Part shown: positions 1-12,330 of the stretch, in pieces
How positions within the stretch are numbered: position 1 is the first letter of the stretch
Layout: each line of letters starts with the position of its first letter
NCBI GenBank assembly: GCA_963662155.1
Contig: OY759262.1
Location: 245,001 to 309,000, forward strand
Origin: Lamellibrachia columna
Taxonomy: Eukaryota; Annelida; Polychaeta; Sabellida; Siboglinidae
Direction: 5' to 3'
Length of the DNA: 64,000 nt
Position numbers and translations under genes: made by a program
The notes under the pieces: model-generated
Databases searched by the model: none
Seen by the model: only the letters and a program-made list of their open reading frames with translations
What the model was told of the DNA's origin: nothing

Positions 1-1998
1 ATGAAAGTTACATCAGTATATATATATATTTTCAGTTTGCATGTCAATGGTTTAATTATGTTATTTATGATAAGAGTGACAATCAGATTCACCCCAAGGG
101 GTAAGTAGGACGTGACAATGTACATGTGAATTTGTGACGGTAGTAAATGATGCAACTTTCATAACAAAACCAAGATTTTATTGAAATCTGTCATCTCAGT
201 CTACATTAATTCATTCAGCCTTTAATAATTTGTTACAAAGTTGTAAGTTGATAAAATAGATGCGTTGAGGGCGATTTCAAAATAAACTTGCAACATATTG
301 TTATAAGTAGGTCAAAGGCTGGATCAAAAGTCGTGAATACAACAGTTTTTTTTCTCATAAATATATAGTTAATATTTAATTATAGTTTAATTATTATATA
401 GTTAGGATTAATAATTATTAATCAGTTAATAAATGCATCCTTATTTTTCATCAAACATTCTGTATAAAGTACATTTGTTTATTAAATTTACCTGAATTCA
501 ATTTTATTTTGGTTGATTTATGGATATATGTTTGAATAATCATGTGAACAATCGCAATGATGAAAATTATTAAAATATTAACAGTAGTTAGTTAATTATA
601 TTAATTTGTCCTCCTGGTCCAGGTTGTTTTATTCAATCACTGACGCTGGTATTAGTACCAGGTATTACAATGTTACAAGTATATTTTAAATGTTTTCATC
701 CCATCACAATAAGCTAAGGGTTGGCTCAAAATTCATCCATTATAGTTGTGGTGGTTTGTTCTAAATTGTTATACGTTGCTATGCCCTAAATGCATGCAAT
801 GTATCGTAGCCTGTTGTCAGCCATGAGGCAAAAAAACAGTTGCTTTACCTAAATTCGAGGTGCTTTCCTTCTGAAATAGTTAAAAATGGGTCTTGGAATC
901 AGAAACACTTACCTAGCAGCTTAATTTACCTCTCCTCTTCTAATCATTCCTTGCTTTTTATCACGACTTCTAATGTAAACTTGAAATATCCCAACTTACA
1001 AAGGATACATCTAAAAATGTGCACACATTTGGAGAGCATACGCAGAGCGCATGTTGAATTTTGCAACTTCAATGTTTTTATTTAGCTACAGTATGGACCG
1101 TTTCTCTTATAGATGGCCACCAAATATAACTTTGTTTGGAAACACTGTAATTCCTCTAATAAGTAAAATATCAAAGTAATTCTTTCAGTTTCTTATTTAC
1201 AACACCTCATGCTATGAAACCACGAATATAATACTTTTATTGCCATTACTTCATATTTTTTTGTTTACATATTTGTTGATAAAAACCCACATTTTCCATT
1301 ATGACTACTAAGTTCACACTAAGACTATGCATCAAGCAAATATATCTTCGTGGTTGCATAAAGAAGATAACAAGGAACACATCATTCAAAACTTCACTGG
1401 TGTAGGTATGATGTTTCCAAATTAAAAAAACACAGTTTTGGGGGAAAATTAACAGTGATTTTTCACTTAGTAGATACTCACTGGACCAAATGATTATTGC
1501 CAGTATCCTGAACAATAGATGGTAGCAATTTGTACATTGTATCGTAACGCATCGAAATACTGCTGAAATCAATATCGGAAATTAAAAACCAAATATTTTT
1601 TTATTCACCCTATATACCCAATATTACCCATTGTCTTTCTACCCATGATTCTTGCATTTTACGAAGAAAATCTGTAGTAATAAGTGTACATATTCTTCAA
1701 ATGTCGGGTCTGTAGGTTGTAGACTTCTCAAGTTAGGTACACCTGTAAACAGGTCAAAATAAAGAGTGCAGTTTTGGGCGCTTAGTCACTCCTATTCACA
1801 TAATTGGGAATTACAGACACAATTTGCATGTAGAAGCTTAGTTTTTGTAAAGGTGCTCAAGTATAGCCACTAAGTCACTGACTAAAACTTTAAGCAGGCC
1901 AAACATATGCTTACTTTTAGCCGCCAACAGTTTGTCTGTCGACAACTACCTATGTCACTTACATTTAGAACTTGCCACGGCCAATATACTGGTGTCTT
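1..1998. other. AT-rich intergenic DNA, no gene seen
   Basis: This stretch is AT-rich with only short open frames that lack protein-like composition or convincing splice context. No repeat array, RNA gene or transposon end was recognised by eye. Confidence 0.5.
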
Positions 1999-2540
1999 GT
2001 TATCTGTGTTGTCTTAGCGTTTCACCGTTACAGTGTTCACCTTAGTCACAATGTTATCTGTGTTGTCTTAGCGTTTCATCGTTACAGTTTTCATCTTAGT
2101 CACAATGTTATCTGTGTAGTCTTAACGTTTCACCGTTACAGTGTTCGCCTTAGTCACAATGTTATCTGTGTTGTCTTAGCGTTTCATCGTTACAGTTTTC
2201 ATCTTAGTCACAATGTTATCTGTGTAGTCTTAACATTTCACCGTTACAGTGTTCGCCTTAGTCACAATGTTATCTATGTTGTCTTAACGTTTCACCGTTA
2301 CAGTGTTCGCCTTAGTCACAATGTTATCTATGTTGTCTTAACGTTTCACCGTTACAGTGTTGGTCTTAGTCACAATGTTATCTATGTTGTCTTAACGTTT
2401 CACCGTTACAGTGTTCACCTTAGTCACAATGTTATCTATGTTGTCTTAACGTTTCACCGTTACAGTGTTGGCCTTAGTCACAATGTTATCTATGTTGTCT
2501 TAACGTTTCACCGTTACATTGTTCACCTTATTCACAATGC
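1999..2540 (+). repeat. 54-bp minisatellite, about 10 copies
   Basis: A 54-bp unit (core tgttgtcttaacgtttcacc) is repeated about ten times with scattered substitutions. Because 54 is divisible by three, the array reads as an 18-residue repeat in one frame (the 201-residue open frame at 1972-2577). That frame has no other support as a gene, so it is treated as a by-product. Confidence 0.9.
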
Positions 2541-2616
2541 CGATACATTGATTTGTTTTAGATCGGCCACAACATGACGAAAACAATGGTCATCCTAAAG
2601 ATCACCTTCTTCTGTG

Positions 2617-3246
2617 CACAATGGCCACTGCTGTTGAAGGGGCATGCCATCTCAGATCAACCAAAGCAAGTTGCACTCACATTTTTTGTTCAACGAAAGT
2701 GTTACCAGTTAATCCACATGTCAATTTAACCACACTTATGAAATCATACGGCTGCAGGTAGGATATTTTCCGAGTTACAACCATTTAAAATTTTGCGGAT
2801 TTTGTCATTTTATTGTTAAAATATAGATCTAAAATCAGTCATTGGCTCAATTGTTTATATAAAAACACACAACTTCAATAACAGATTGTGGGAGAACTAA
2901 TATAGAGATGTGGAACTATATTATGTATGTTACTATCTACATATGACGCAGAATAACCATGCCATATTTCAGAGTTCTTGCACAAATAGTTGATGAGTTT
3001 TTGGTATTTTAAGTAGAACAAGAAATCTTTATGATTTCCGAAAATTGTCAAAAATAAAAAAATCCGCAAAATTTTAAATGGTCATAACTCAGACATTATT
3101 CCAGCTACAGCCCTATGGTTTGACACGTGTGATTTTATCGACCTGTGGATTAATTGGTAAAAATGTAGTTGAATTAAAAAATATGAGTGCAACAAGATTT
3201 TCTTTTTATTTGAGACGGAATTCCACGTCACGTGTCCATTGCTGGT
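2617..3246. repeat. Long imperfect inverted repeat (foldback element)
   Basis: The left arm (about 2617-2803) matches the reverse complement of the right arm (about 3057-3246) along its whole length, at roughly three quarters identity by eye. The innermost 25 bases around catttaaaattttgcgg are nearly perfect. The loop is about 250 bp of AT-rich sequence. It could be a non-autonomous foldback transposon or a hairpin RNA source. No target-site duplication was identified. Confidence 0.75.
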
Positions 3247-4004
3247 CTACGTCATCCACGAGCCGGTGTCCGTCTTCTAAAGTGCCGCTCCCCACCACGC
3301 TAATCAAATATTGCCTCACCATCCGCATCGTTCGTGGAAGTCATTCACTAATGCTGCGGGACGTACTAACAAGACACCTGGGTTGGAGTGAATACACATG
3401 TCTATCTATCTGGAGGTTGTGAACTTGGTGACAAGTCACTTGACAATAAAACAACGTGTTTCGTGATGCAACGTCGGAAAGATGTCCTTTGTCCAACCGT
3501 CCGTGAAACTCTGTTGAGGCAAGTCCTCCCGCACGGGAGGGCGCCACTTTGGAGACATTTGGAAAAACAGGTAAATTATGTTGAAATCGTTGAGATTGTC
3601 ACGGCTTTTTGTGTCTCTTAGGGTTTAATGAAACAAGCAAAATATCCAACATATCTACCTGTGAAACCATCGCATCTTTGCAAATATTCAATCAACAGAC
3701 AGTCGATTACTCCAAGCGCAGGAACATATGTTACAATGTCTGATCAAGTCCACGTGTCCAACATAATCAGACAGTGAAGTGTTGAATTATGTATTGTTCG
3801 TAGCTTGGCAGCACTGTAGCACTGTAGATAAAGACACATAATTATAGTCATGTTTTAGTTTTGAAAGAGTTTCTCTAATGTGAAGAAGAAGAATCGTAAT
3901 TAACAAAATGGTACAACCGTACATCGTGGCTGTTCAGAAAATTAACGGTAATACTGTCCACATATCGACTATTATTTGAGCCCTGATGAAGATATACCAT
4001 CGTA
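3247..4004. other. Unassigned DNA
   Basis: Short overlapping open frames occur on both strands around 3340-3620, but none has recognisable domains, a usable splice context or protein-like composition. Nothing is annotated here. Confidence 0.4.
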
Positions 4005-4265
4005 TTCTATATTAAATACCATGTTGTTTTGAAGCAGGTAAACCATGATATACTATGGAAATCAGCCGTTTCACTATATAGTAAACCATGGTAAAATACC
4101 ATGGTGATTTGAAAAAGGTAACCATGGAATACCATACAATTACCATACACAATATAGGAAAAAGCATGCTTTACCACAATTAACCATATCATGTCATACC
4201 ATGTAATATCACCACGATATCATGTAATACCACCAAGATATCATGGTATATCATGTACTTCCGTG
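4005..4265. repeat. CCATGG-rich, locally palindromic repeat
   Basis: The segment is built from many variants of taccatggta and its half sites in both orientations, for example at 4080-4110. It resembles a small MITE-like or simple palindromic repeat. No terminal repeats with target duplications were found, so its class is open. Confidence 0.5.
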
Positions 4266-4491
4266 GTATTTTTTATGAGGGTTCATCCGGAGATTTGTCT
4301 CATCAGTTATGAGTAACATTTTATAAGCGTATGCAATGAATACAAAACAATTGTAAACTTGTCCTATATAGTGAAACAATTCACACAATAAAATTAATGT
4401 TTAACAAAGTGTTCGTTCCGTATAATACCTCTACCGGCTTTCGTCTTATGAGCTGAGTAATGACTGACGGATCCTAACTGTGGCTATCGGT

Positions 4492-4568
4492 GGATATTGG
4501 AGGTTATAGGAATATCAATCATACTTAACTGGTGAGTGTGTCATTGCAGCGAGGATAATGGAGGGTAA
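4492..4568 (-). repeat. Solitary inverted copy of the 57-bp minisatellite unit
   Basis: The sequence around 4500-4560 is the reverse complement of the unit forming the array that starts at 5838 (shared cores gaggttatagg-like and actggtgagtgtgtcattgc). It is a single, slightly diverged copy about 1.3 kb outside the array and in opposite orientation. Confidence 0.8.
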
Positions 4569-5837
4569 TTGGCTATTAGACTGACAAATCTCATAAATTG
4601 CATTTTCAGAACTAATTCCGTGTATTGTGGTTAATATTTCGAATATCTATCGGTGTATTATATGTCATAATGAACAGTGGAGAAAGGCGAAACCGGAAGA
4701 TCAATAATGTGTAGAAATGTGTGTGAACAGTGGAGCTAACCAAACACACAGTAGCACTGAAAGCACCAACAGTCGTTGCTGTAAACAGACATTCACTAGA
4801 TCAATTTCAAATGAAAAACACAATGAAAACACAGATCATGTCACATATATAGCCATCAATCTCAACAACAATATGGAACGATATTGCAGATTCTGATCAC
4901 TGAGATCGGACGGAATGCAGTGTTTTCAATACATAGTCAGTGAACCAATGCGGATAACCCTAGGAAAACCTAAACAAGTATACACAAAATATAGAATATT
5001 TCACGGTTTCTGATAGCAACAACATGTGCATATGTCATAATCATCACATTATTATTATTATCATTATATATTACTTGTTTTATTTTAACACCTATTCGAT
5101 AGAATAACATATGGAATTTTTAAGGAAGATGAGGGGGAAACGTCTTTTCGAAGTACGGTGGGGAACGTATTAGTCCTCAAACGTCATAACGTGTGTATTT
5201 TATGGTAGCCAAATAGTAAAATGACAAGTTTAGTTCTATTTGTCTTCGTTGGAAACTCGATGTATCGACGTTTCGTGGGATTCAATCATATATGAGGCGT
5301 TTCTGACGAAATCACTACGATGTCGCCTGTAGTAATTATAGTATTCTCTGGATTAGTGGAACTTCCATCGACCAATATAAATATTTCTAGTTATCGTTGC
5401 ACTTATCAGGACTTGTTTTATTCTTGTGTTTGCCTAACTAGTGCTAATTTGACAACAGCAAAGAAGGGTACAGTCACTAACACAATAAAGGAGAAGAACA
5501 ATCATAGTTGCAACACAGCCTTTATGCACTCAGACAAACACATGTGAAACAAAAATAAACAACTAGATTGGCGTGTCATAAAATTTAACAGGAATCTAAC
5601 AAGATGCAAAAACGTCTTTGTTGAATTAGATTATCTTGTAATAGACAATAACTGGGCTTTGAAATAAGGACGTAAACTTAGTTTGTTTCTTTGCAATGTT
5701 CATGTGACCCTCAATAGCGTGGTTGAGTTCCTGGAAAGGCGATGCTACAGTTTCAATACAACCGGCTTGCATTATGAGGCGGAAGAGGCGCTGCTGATAT
5801 AGATACGAACAATTATTCACTCTCCGGTAAATTTCAA
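4569..5837. other. Unassigned AT-rich DNA
   Basis: No exon, transposon terminus or array was recognised. Short open frames at 5320-5547 and 5626-5862 have no protein-like features, and the second runs into the minisatellite. Confidence 0.4.
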
Positions 5838-7412
5838 TGTTATCCTCGCTGCAATTACACACTCACCAGCTAAGTATGATGTTCCTATAACCTCCGTTAT
5901 CCTCGCTGCAATGACACACTCACCATTTAAGTATGATGTTCCTATAACCTCCGTTATCCTCGCTGCAATGACACACTCACAATTTAAGTATGATGTTCCT
6001 ATAACCTCCGTTATCCTCGCTGCAATGACACACTCACCATTTAAGTATGATGTTCCTATAACCTCCGTTATCCTCGCTGCAATGACACACTCACAATTTA
6101 AGTATGATGTTCCTATAACCTCCGTTATCCTCGCTGCAATGACACACTCACCATTTAAGTATGATGTTCCTATAACCTCCGTTATCCTCGCTGCAATGAC
6201 ACACTCACCAGTTAAGTATGATGTTCCTATAACCTCCGTTATCCTCGCTGCAATGACACACTCACCATTTAAGTATGGTGTTCCTATAACCTCCGTTATC
6301 CTCGCTGCAATGACACACTCACCATTTAAGTATGATGTTCCTATAACCTCCGTTATCCTCGCTGCAATGACACACTCACCAGTTAAGTATGATGTTCCTA
6401 TAACCTCCGTTATCCTCGCCGCAATGACACACTCACCATTTAAGTATGATGTTCCTATAACCTCCGTTATCCTCGCTGCAATGACACACTCACCAGTTAA
6501 GTATGATGTTCCTATAACCTCCGTTATCCTCGCTGCAATGACACACTCACCATTTAAGTATGGTGTTCCTATAACCTCCGTTATCCTCGCTGCAATGACA
6601 CACTCACCATTTAAGTATGATGTTCCTATAACCTCCGTTATCCTCGCTGCAATGACACACTCACCAGTTAAGTATGATGTTCCTATAACCTCCGTTATCC
6701 GCGCTGCAATAACACACACATCAGTTAAGTAGGATGTTCCTCTAACCTCCGTTATCGTCGCTGCAATGACACACTCACCAGTTAAGTATTATGTTGCTAT
6801 AACCTCCGTTATCCTCGCTGCAATGACACACTCACCATTTAAGTATGATGTTCCTATAACCTACATTATCCTCGCTGCAATGACACACTCACCATTTAAG
6901 TATGATGTTCCTATAACCTCCGTTATCCTCGCTGCAATGACACACTCACCATTTAAGTATGATGTTCCTATAACCTCCGTTATCCTCGCTGCAATGACAC
7001 AATCACCATTTAAGTATGATGGTCCTATAACCTCCGTTATCCTCGCTGCAATGAAACACTCATCATTTAAGTATGATGTTCCTATAACCTCCGTTATCCT
7101 CGCTGCAATGACACACTCACCAGTTAAGTATGATGTTCCTATAACCTCCGTTATCCTCGCTGCAATAACACACTCATCAGTTAAGTAGGATGTTCCTATA
7201 ACCTCCGTTATCCTCGCTGCAATGACACACTCACCAGTTAAGTATGATGTTCCTATAACCTCCGTTATCCTCGCTGCAATAACACACTCATCAGTTAAGT
7301 AGGATGTTCCTATAACCTCCGTTATCCTCGCTGCAATGACACACTCACCATTTAAGTATCATGTTCCAATAACCTCCGTTATCCTCGCTGCAATGACACA
7401 CTCAACAATTAA
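5838..7412 (+). repeat. 57-bp minisatellite, about 27 copies
   Basis: Units of 57 bp (core tcctcgctgcaatgacacac) repeat with very little divergence. Variants differ mainly in an accatttaag / accagttaag position and are arranged in blocks, as expected from local amplification. Since 57 is a multiple of three, both strands stay open for 140-300 codons (19-residue repeats). These frames are not annotated as genes. The minus strand of each unit also contains ggtgagt and ttgcag strings. Confidence 0.95.
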
Positions 7413-7744
7413 TGTGATTCCGACAAACCGGGCCAGAGCAATGTAAAAAGTATATGTATAAATTATGCATTTTTGTGATTCAATAAATTTATTCATTATA
7501 ATGAATCTTGCAGTTGTATTGTTATTATCAGTCACTTAGTCCATATGCAATTACCACTTATTTTCACAACCCCCCAGCATAAATATTCGACTTTGGCCTA
7601 CTCACAAAGTGTATGTGTATGCATTGAATATTAACATTCACACAATTGATTAATATCTTACCAGACTTCGGCCACGCACGAAATTCACACGTCTGCTATC
7701 AGAAACACTCGAGGCGAGGCGAGGCGATGTGATGCAAGGCAAGC

Positions 7745-7797
7745 GCGGCTGTCAAGCTACGCCACGCCACGCCACGCCACGCCACGCCACCGCCCGT
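7745..7797 (+). repeat. (gccac)n tract within composite repeat unit 1
   Basis: A pentanucleotide gccac tract sits in the GC-rich core of unit 1. It recurs near 9365-9395, 10945-10990 (partly cctacg) and 15040-15062, with different lengths in each unit, so it is a fast-evolving internal microsatellite. Confidence 0.85.
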
Positions 7798-8370
7798 GCT
7801 GTCAAACCTGGCTTCCAGTTCTCGCTTCTTTGAGAACGAAACGCAGCAACTGCCAAAATGTATTCTGAATGCAGTCTCCAATGTTCACGCTTAATGATGC
7901 CCTATGGAACGCGTGAATTACGCTAGATCCGTTTCCTATTTCCCGCCAACCGTCTAAGCCCCGCCTCTTGTCACTCACACGTTGTTCGAACATGAAAAAG
8001 AGTGGCGCCACCTGACGCAATTCAACCGGCAGCTAGTTACGAATTGCCCGCCGACGGCGCTGCTGCAGCACCGTCGACGGTGTCGGCACCTGGCGCATTC
8101 TTCGGTTACGCAGCCCTTGTCCGCCCGATGGCGCCATTGATTTAGCTAGTTACCGTAAGCCGGCGATGTTTTGTTAACATGAGAAATTCGTTCCGCTGGA
8201 GTTACACCGACTATTAGAACGATATTGTGTAACGGCGGCTAATATACGCACACACAGACACAACAGACACACACATAGACACACTTGCGATATTAAGGCT
8301 AATATGTTTATTCTGCTACTTATTTACAGTGTATTTGTATACATACAGTATAGCGAGTTATTTATTTTGT

Positions 8371-9009
8371 AGCATTTCTCCTCTAAAGACAGCATTAAAC
8401 ACTGTTGTTCCCTCTCTCCCCATTATATATTGGCGACATTAATATATTACTATAGCAATATTATTATTATTCTGGTATTTTAAGTAACTTAGCAAATAAA
8501 AGTGTGCATTTCAGTCGGCCACTTTTGTCAGCAAGACAGGTGTCATTCTGGTGTGCTTTTATTGTGCTAAAGTTACATTATAGCAGTGTACAGTTGCTTA
8601 TTTGTAGCATTTCTCCTCTAAAGACAGCATTTAATACTGTTGTTTCCTCTCTCTCCCCATTATATATTGGCGAAATAATTACATTATTATAACAATATTA
8701 TTGTTATTGCATTTTGAGTCACTTAGCAAATAGAAGTGGGTAAATCAGCCAGTAAGTGTTGTCAGCATGAAAGCTGTCATTCATGTGTGCTTTTATTGTG
8801 ATATAGTTACATTACAGCAGTGTACAGTTAGTTGTAGCATTTCTCCTTTAAAGAAAGCATTTCGTACTGTTCACAATGATATATTGGCAAAATAACTGTA
8901 TTACATGACTGTGACATTCGTGCACTGTTTGCTATATCAAACTGATGCAACTTAAGTTACTTACTACAAGTGTGCTGGCTGGTCTGTTTACATGTTCAAT
9001 ATGACACAT
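8371..9009 (+). repeat. Three ~230-235 bp subrepeats inside unit 1
   Basis: Copies start at 8371, 8606 and 8836 with the shared string agcatttctcc and share ccattatatattggc. The same triplet structure recurs in units 2 and 3 (from about 9954 and 11551). This makes the locus a two-level, higher-order tandem repeat. Confidence 0.85.
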
Positions 9010-12000
9010 GTGATTCCGACAAACCGGACCAGAGCAATGTAAAAAGTATATGTATAAATTATGCATTTTTGTGATTCAATAAATTTATTCATTCTAATGA
9101 ATCTTGCAATTGTATTGTTATTATCAGTCATTTAGTCCATATGCAATTACCACTTATTTTCACAACCCCCCAGCATAAATATTCGACTTTGGCCTACTCA
9201 CAAAGTGTATGTGTATGCATTGAATATTAAAATTCACACAATTTATTAATATCTTACCAGACTTCATAATAAGGCGTCGGCCACGCACGAAATTCACTCG
9301 TCTGCTATCAGAAACACTCGAGGCGATGTGATGCAAGGCAAGCGAGGCTGTCTAGCTGCGCTACGCCTACGCCACGCCACGCCACGCCACCGCCCGTGCT
9401 GTCAAACCTGGCTTCCAGTTCTCGCTTCTTTGTGAACGAAACGCAGCAACTGCCAAAATGTATTCTGAATGCAGTCTCCAATGTTCACGCTTAATGATGC
9501 CCTATGGAACGCGTGAATTCCGCTAGATCCGTTTCCTATTTCCCGCCAACCGTCTAAGCCCCGCCTCTTGTCACTCACACGCTGTTCGAGCATGAAAAAG
9601 AGTGGCGCCACCTGACGCAATTCAACCGACAGCTAGTTACGAATTGCCCGCCGACGGCGCTGCTGCAGCATCGTCGACGGTGTCGGCACCTGGCGAATTC
9701 TTCGGTTACGCAGCCCTTGTCCGCCCGATGGCGCCATTGATTTAGCTAGTTACCGTAAGCCGGCGATGTTTTGTTAACATGAGAAATTCGTGCCGCTGGA
9801 GTTACACCGACTATTAGAACGACATTGTGTAACGGCGGCACACACACGCACACACAACAGACACACTTGTGATATTAATGCTAATATGTTTATTCTGCTG
9901 CTTATTTACAGGGTATTTGCATACATACAGTATAGCGAGTTATTTATTTTGTAGCATTTCTCCTCTAAAGACAGCATTACATACTGTTGTTCCCTCTCTC
10001 CCCATTATATATTGGCGACATTATTATATTACTATAGCAATATTATTATTATTCTTGTATTTTAAGTCACTTATCAAATAATAGTGTGCATTTCAGTCGG
10101 CCACTCTTGTCAGCAAGACAGGTGTCATTCTGGTGTGCTTTTATTGTGCTAAAGTTACATTATAGCAGTGTACAGTTGCTTATTTGTAGCATTTCTCCTG
10201 TAAAGACAGCATTTAATACTGTTGTTTCCTCTCTCACCCCATTATATATTGGCGAAATAATAACATTATTATAACAATATTATTGTTATTGCATTTTGAG
10301 TCACTTAGCAAATAGAAGTGGGTAAATCAGCCAGTAAGTGTTGTCAGCATGACAGCTGTCATTCATGTGTGCTTTTATTGTGCTATAGTTACATTACAGC
10401 AGTGTACAGTTAGTTGTAGCATTTCTCCTTTAAAGAAAGCATTTCGTACTGTTCACAACGATATATTGGCAAAATAACTGTATTACCTGACTGTGACATT
10501 CGTGCACTGTACGCTATAGCAAACTCATACAACTTAAGTTACTACAAGTGTGCTGGCTGGTCTGTCTACATGATCAATATGACAGATGTGATTCCGACAA
10601 ACCGGACCAGAGCAATGTAAAAAGTATATGTATAAATTATGCATTTTTGTGATTCAATAAATTTATTCATTCTAATGAATCTTGCAATTGTATTGTTATT
10701 ATCAGTCACTTAGTACATATGCAATTACCACTTATTTTCACAACCCCCCAGCATAAATATTCGACTTTGGCCTACTCACAAAGTGTATGTGTATGCATTG
10801 ATTATTAACATTCACACAATTTATTAATATCTTACCAGACTTCATAATCAGGCGTCTGCCACGCACGAAATTCACACGTCTGCTATCAGAAACACTCGAG
10901 GCGAGGCGATGTGATGCAAGGCAAGCGCAGCTGTCAAGCTACGCTACGCCTACGCCTACGCCTACGCCTACGCCACGCCACGCCACCGCCCGTGCTGTCA
11001 AACCTGGCTTCTGGTTCTCGCTTCTTTGAGAAGGAAAGCAGCAACTGCCAAAATGTATTCTGAATGCAGTCTCCAATGTTCACGCTTAATGATGCCCTAT
11101 GGAACGCGTGAATTCCGCTAGATCCGTTTCCTATTTCCCGCCAACCGTCTAAGCCCCGCCTCTTGTCACTCACACGCTGTTCGAACATGAAAAAGTGTGG
11201 CGCCACCTGACGCAATTCAACCGACAGCTAGTTACGAATTGCCCGCCGACGGCGCTGCTGCAGCACGGTCGACGGTGTCGGCACCTGGCGCATTCTTCGG
11301 TTACGCAGCCCTTGTCCGCCCGATGGCGCCATTGATTTAGCTAGTTACCGTAAGCCGGCGATGTTTTGTTAACATGAGAAATTCGTGCCGCTGGAGTTAC
11401 ACCGACTATTAGAACGACATTGTGTAACGGCGGCTAATATACGCACACACAGACACAACAGACACACTTGCGATATTAAGGCTAATATGTTTATTCTGCT
11501 ACTTATTTACAGTGTATTTGTATACATACAGTATAGTGAGTTATTTATTTTGTAGCATTTCTCCTCTAAAGACAGCATTACATACTGTTGTTCCCTCTCT
11601 CCCCATTATATATTGGCGACATTAATATATTACTATAGCAATATAATTATTATTCTTGTATTTTAAGTAACTTAGCAAATAAAAGTGTGCATTTCAGTCT
11701 GCCACTCTTGTCAGCAAGACAGGTGTCATTCTGGTGTGCTTTTATTGTGCTAAAGTTACATTATAGCAGTGTACAGTTGCTTATTTGTAGCATTTCTCCT
11801 CTAAAGACAGCATTTAATACTGTTGTTTCCTCTCTCCCCATTATATATTGGCGAAAAAAATACATTATTATAACAATATTATTGTTATTGCTTTTGGAGT
11901 CACTTAGCAAATAGGAGTGGGTAAGTCAGCCTGTCAGTGTTGTCAGCATGACAGCTATCATTCTTGTGTGCTTTTGTTGTGCTATAGTTACATTACAGCA

Positions 12001-12330
12001 GTGTACAGTTAGTTGTAGCATTTCTCCTTTAAAGAAAGCATTTGGTACTGTTCACAATGATATATTAGCAAACTATTCGTGCACTGTATGCTATAGCAAA
12101 CTGATGCAACTTTAGTTACTTACTACAAGTGTGCTGGCTGGTCTGTCTACATGTTAAGTAAGACAGGTGTGATTCCGACAAAACCGGCCAGAGCAATGTA
12201 AAAAGTATATGTATAAATTATGCATTTTTGTGATTCAATAAATTCATTCATTCTAATGAATCTTGCAATTGTATTGGTATTATCGGTCCCTTATTTTCAC
12301 AACCCTCCCCCAGCATAAATATTCGATTTT

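Noticed and set aside
1972..2577. 201-codon repeat protein
   Set aside because: Translation of the 54-bp minisatellite with no supporting gene features.
5817..7188. 300-, 273- and 140-codon repeat proteins
   Set aside because: Both strands of the 57-bp array are open. Homogeneous DNA repeats rather than codon-constrained protein repeats; no start context or domain.
5838..7412. CRISPR-like array
   Set aside because: No repeat-spacer alternation; the whole unit repeats. The genome is clearly animal. The same applies to the 67-bp, 46-bp and 36-bp arrays.
7802..8020. Recurrent 72-codon minus-strand frame in the 1.58-kb units
   Set aside because: It recurs because the DNA recurs. No domain, and changes between units are not biased to synonymous positions by eye.
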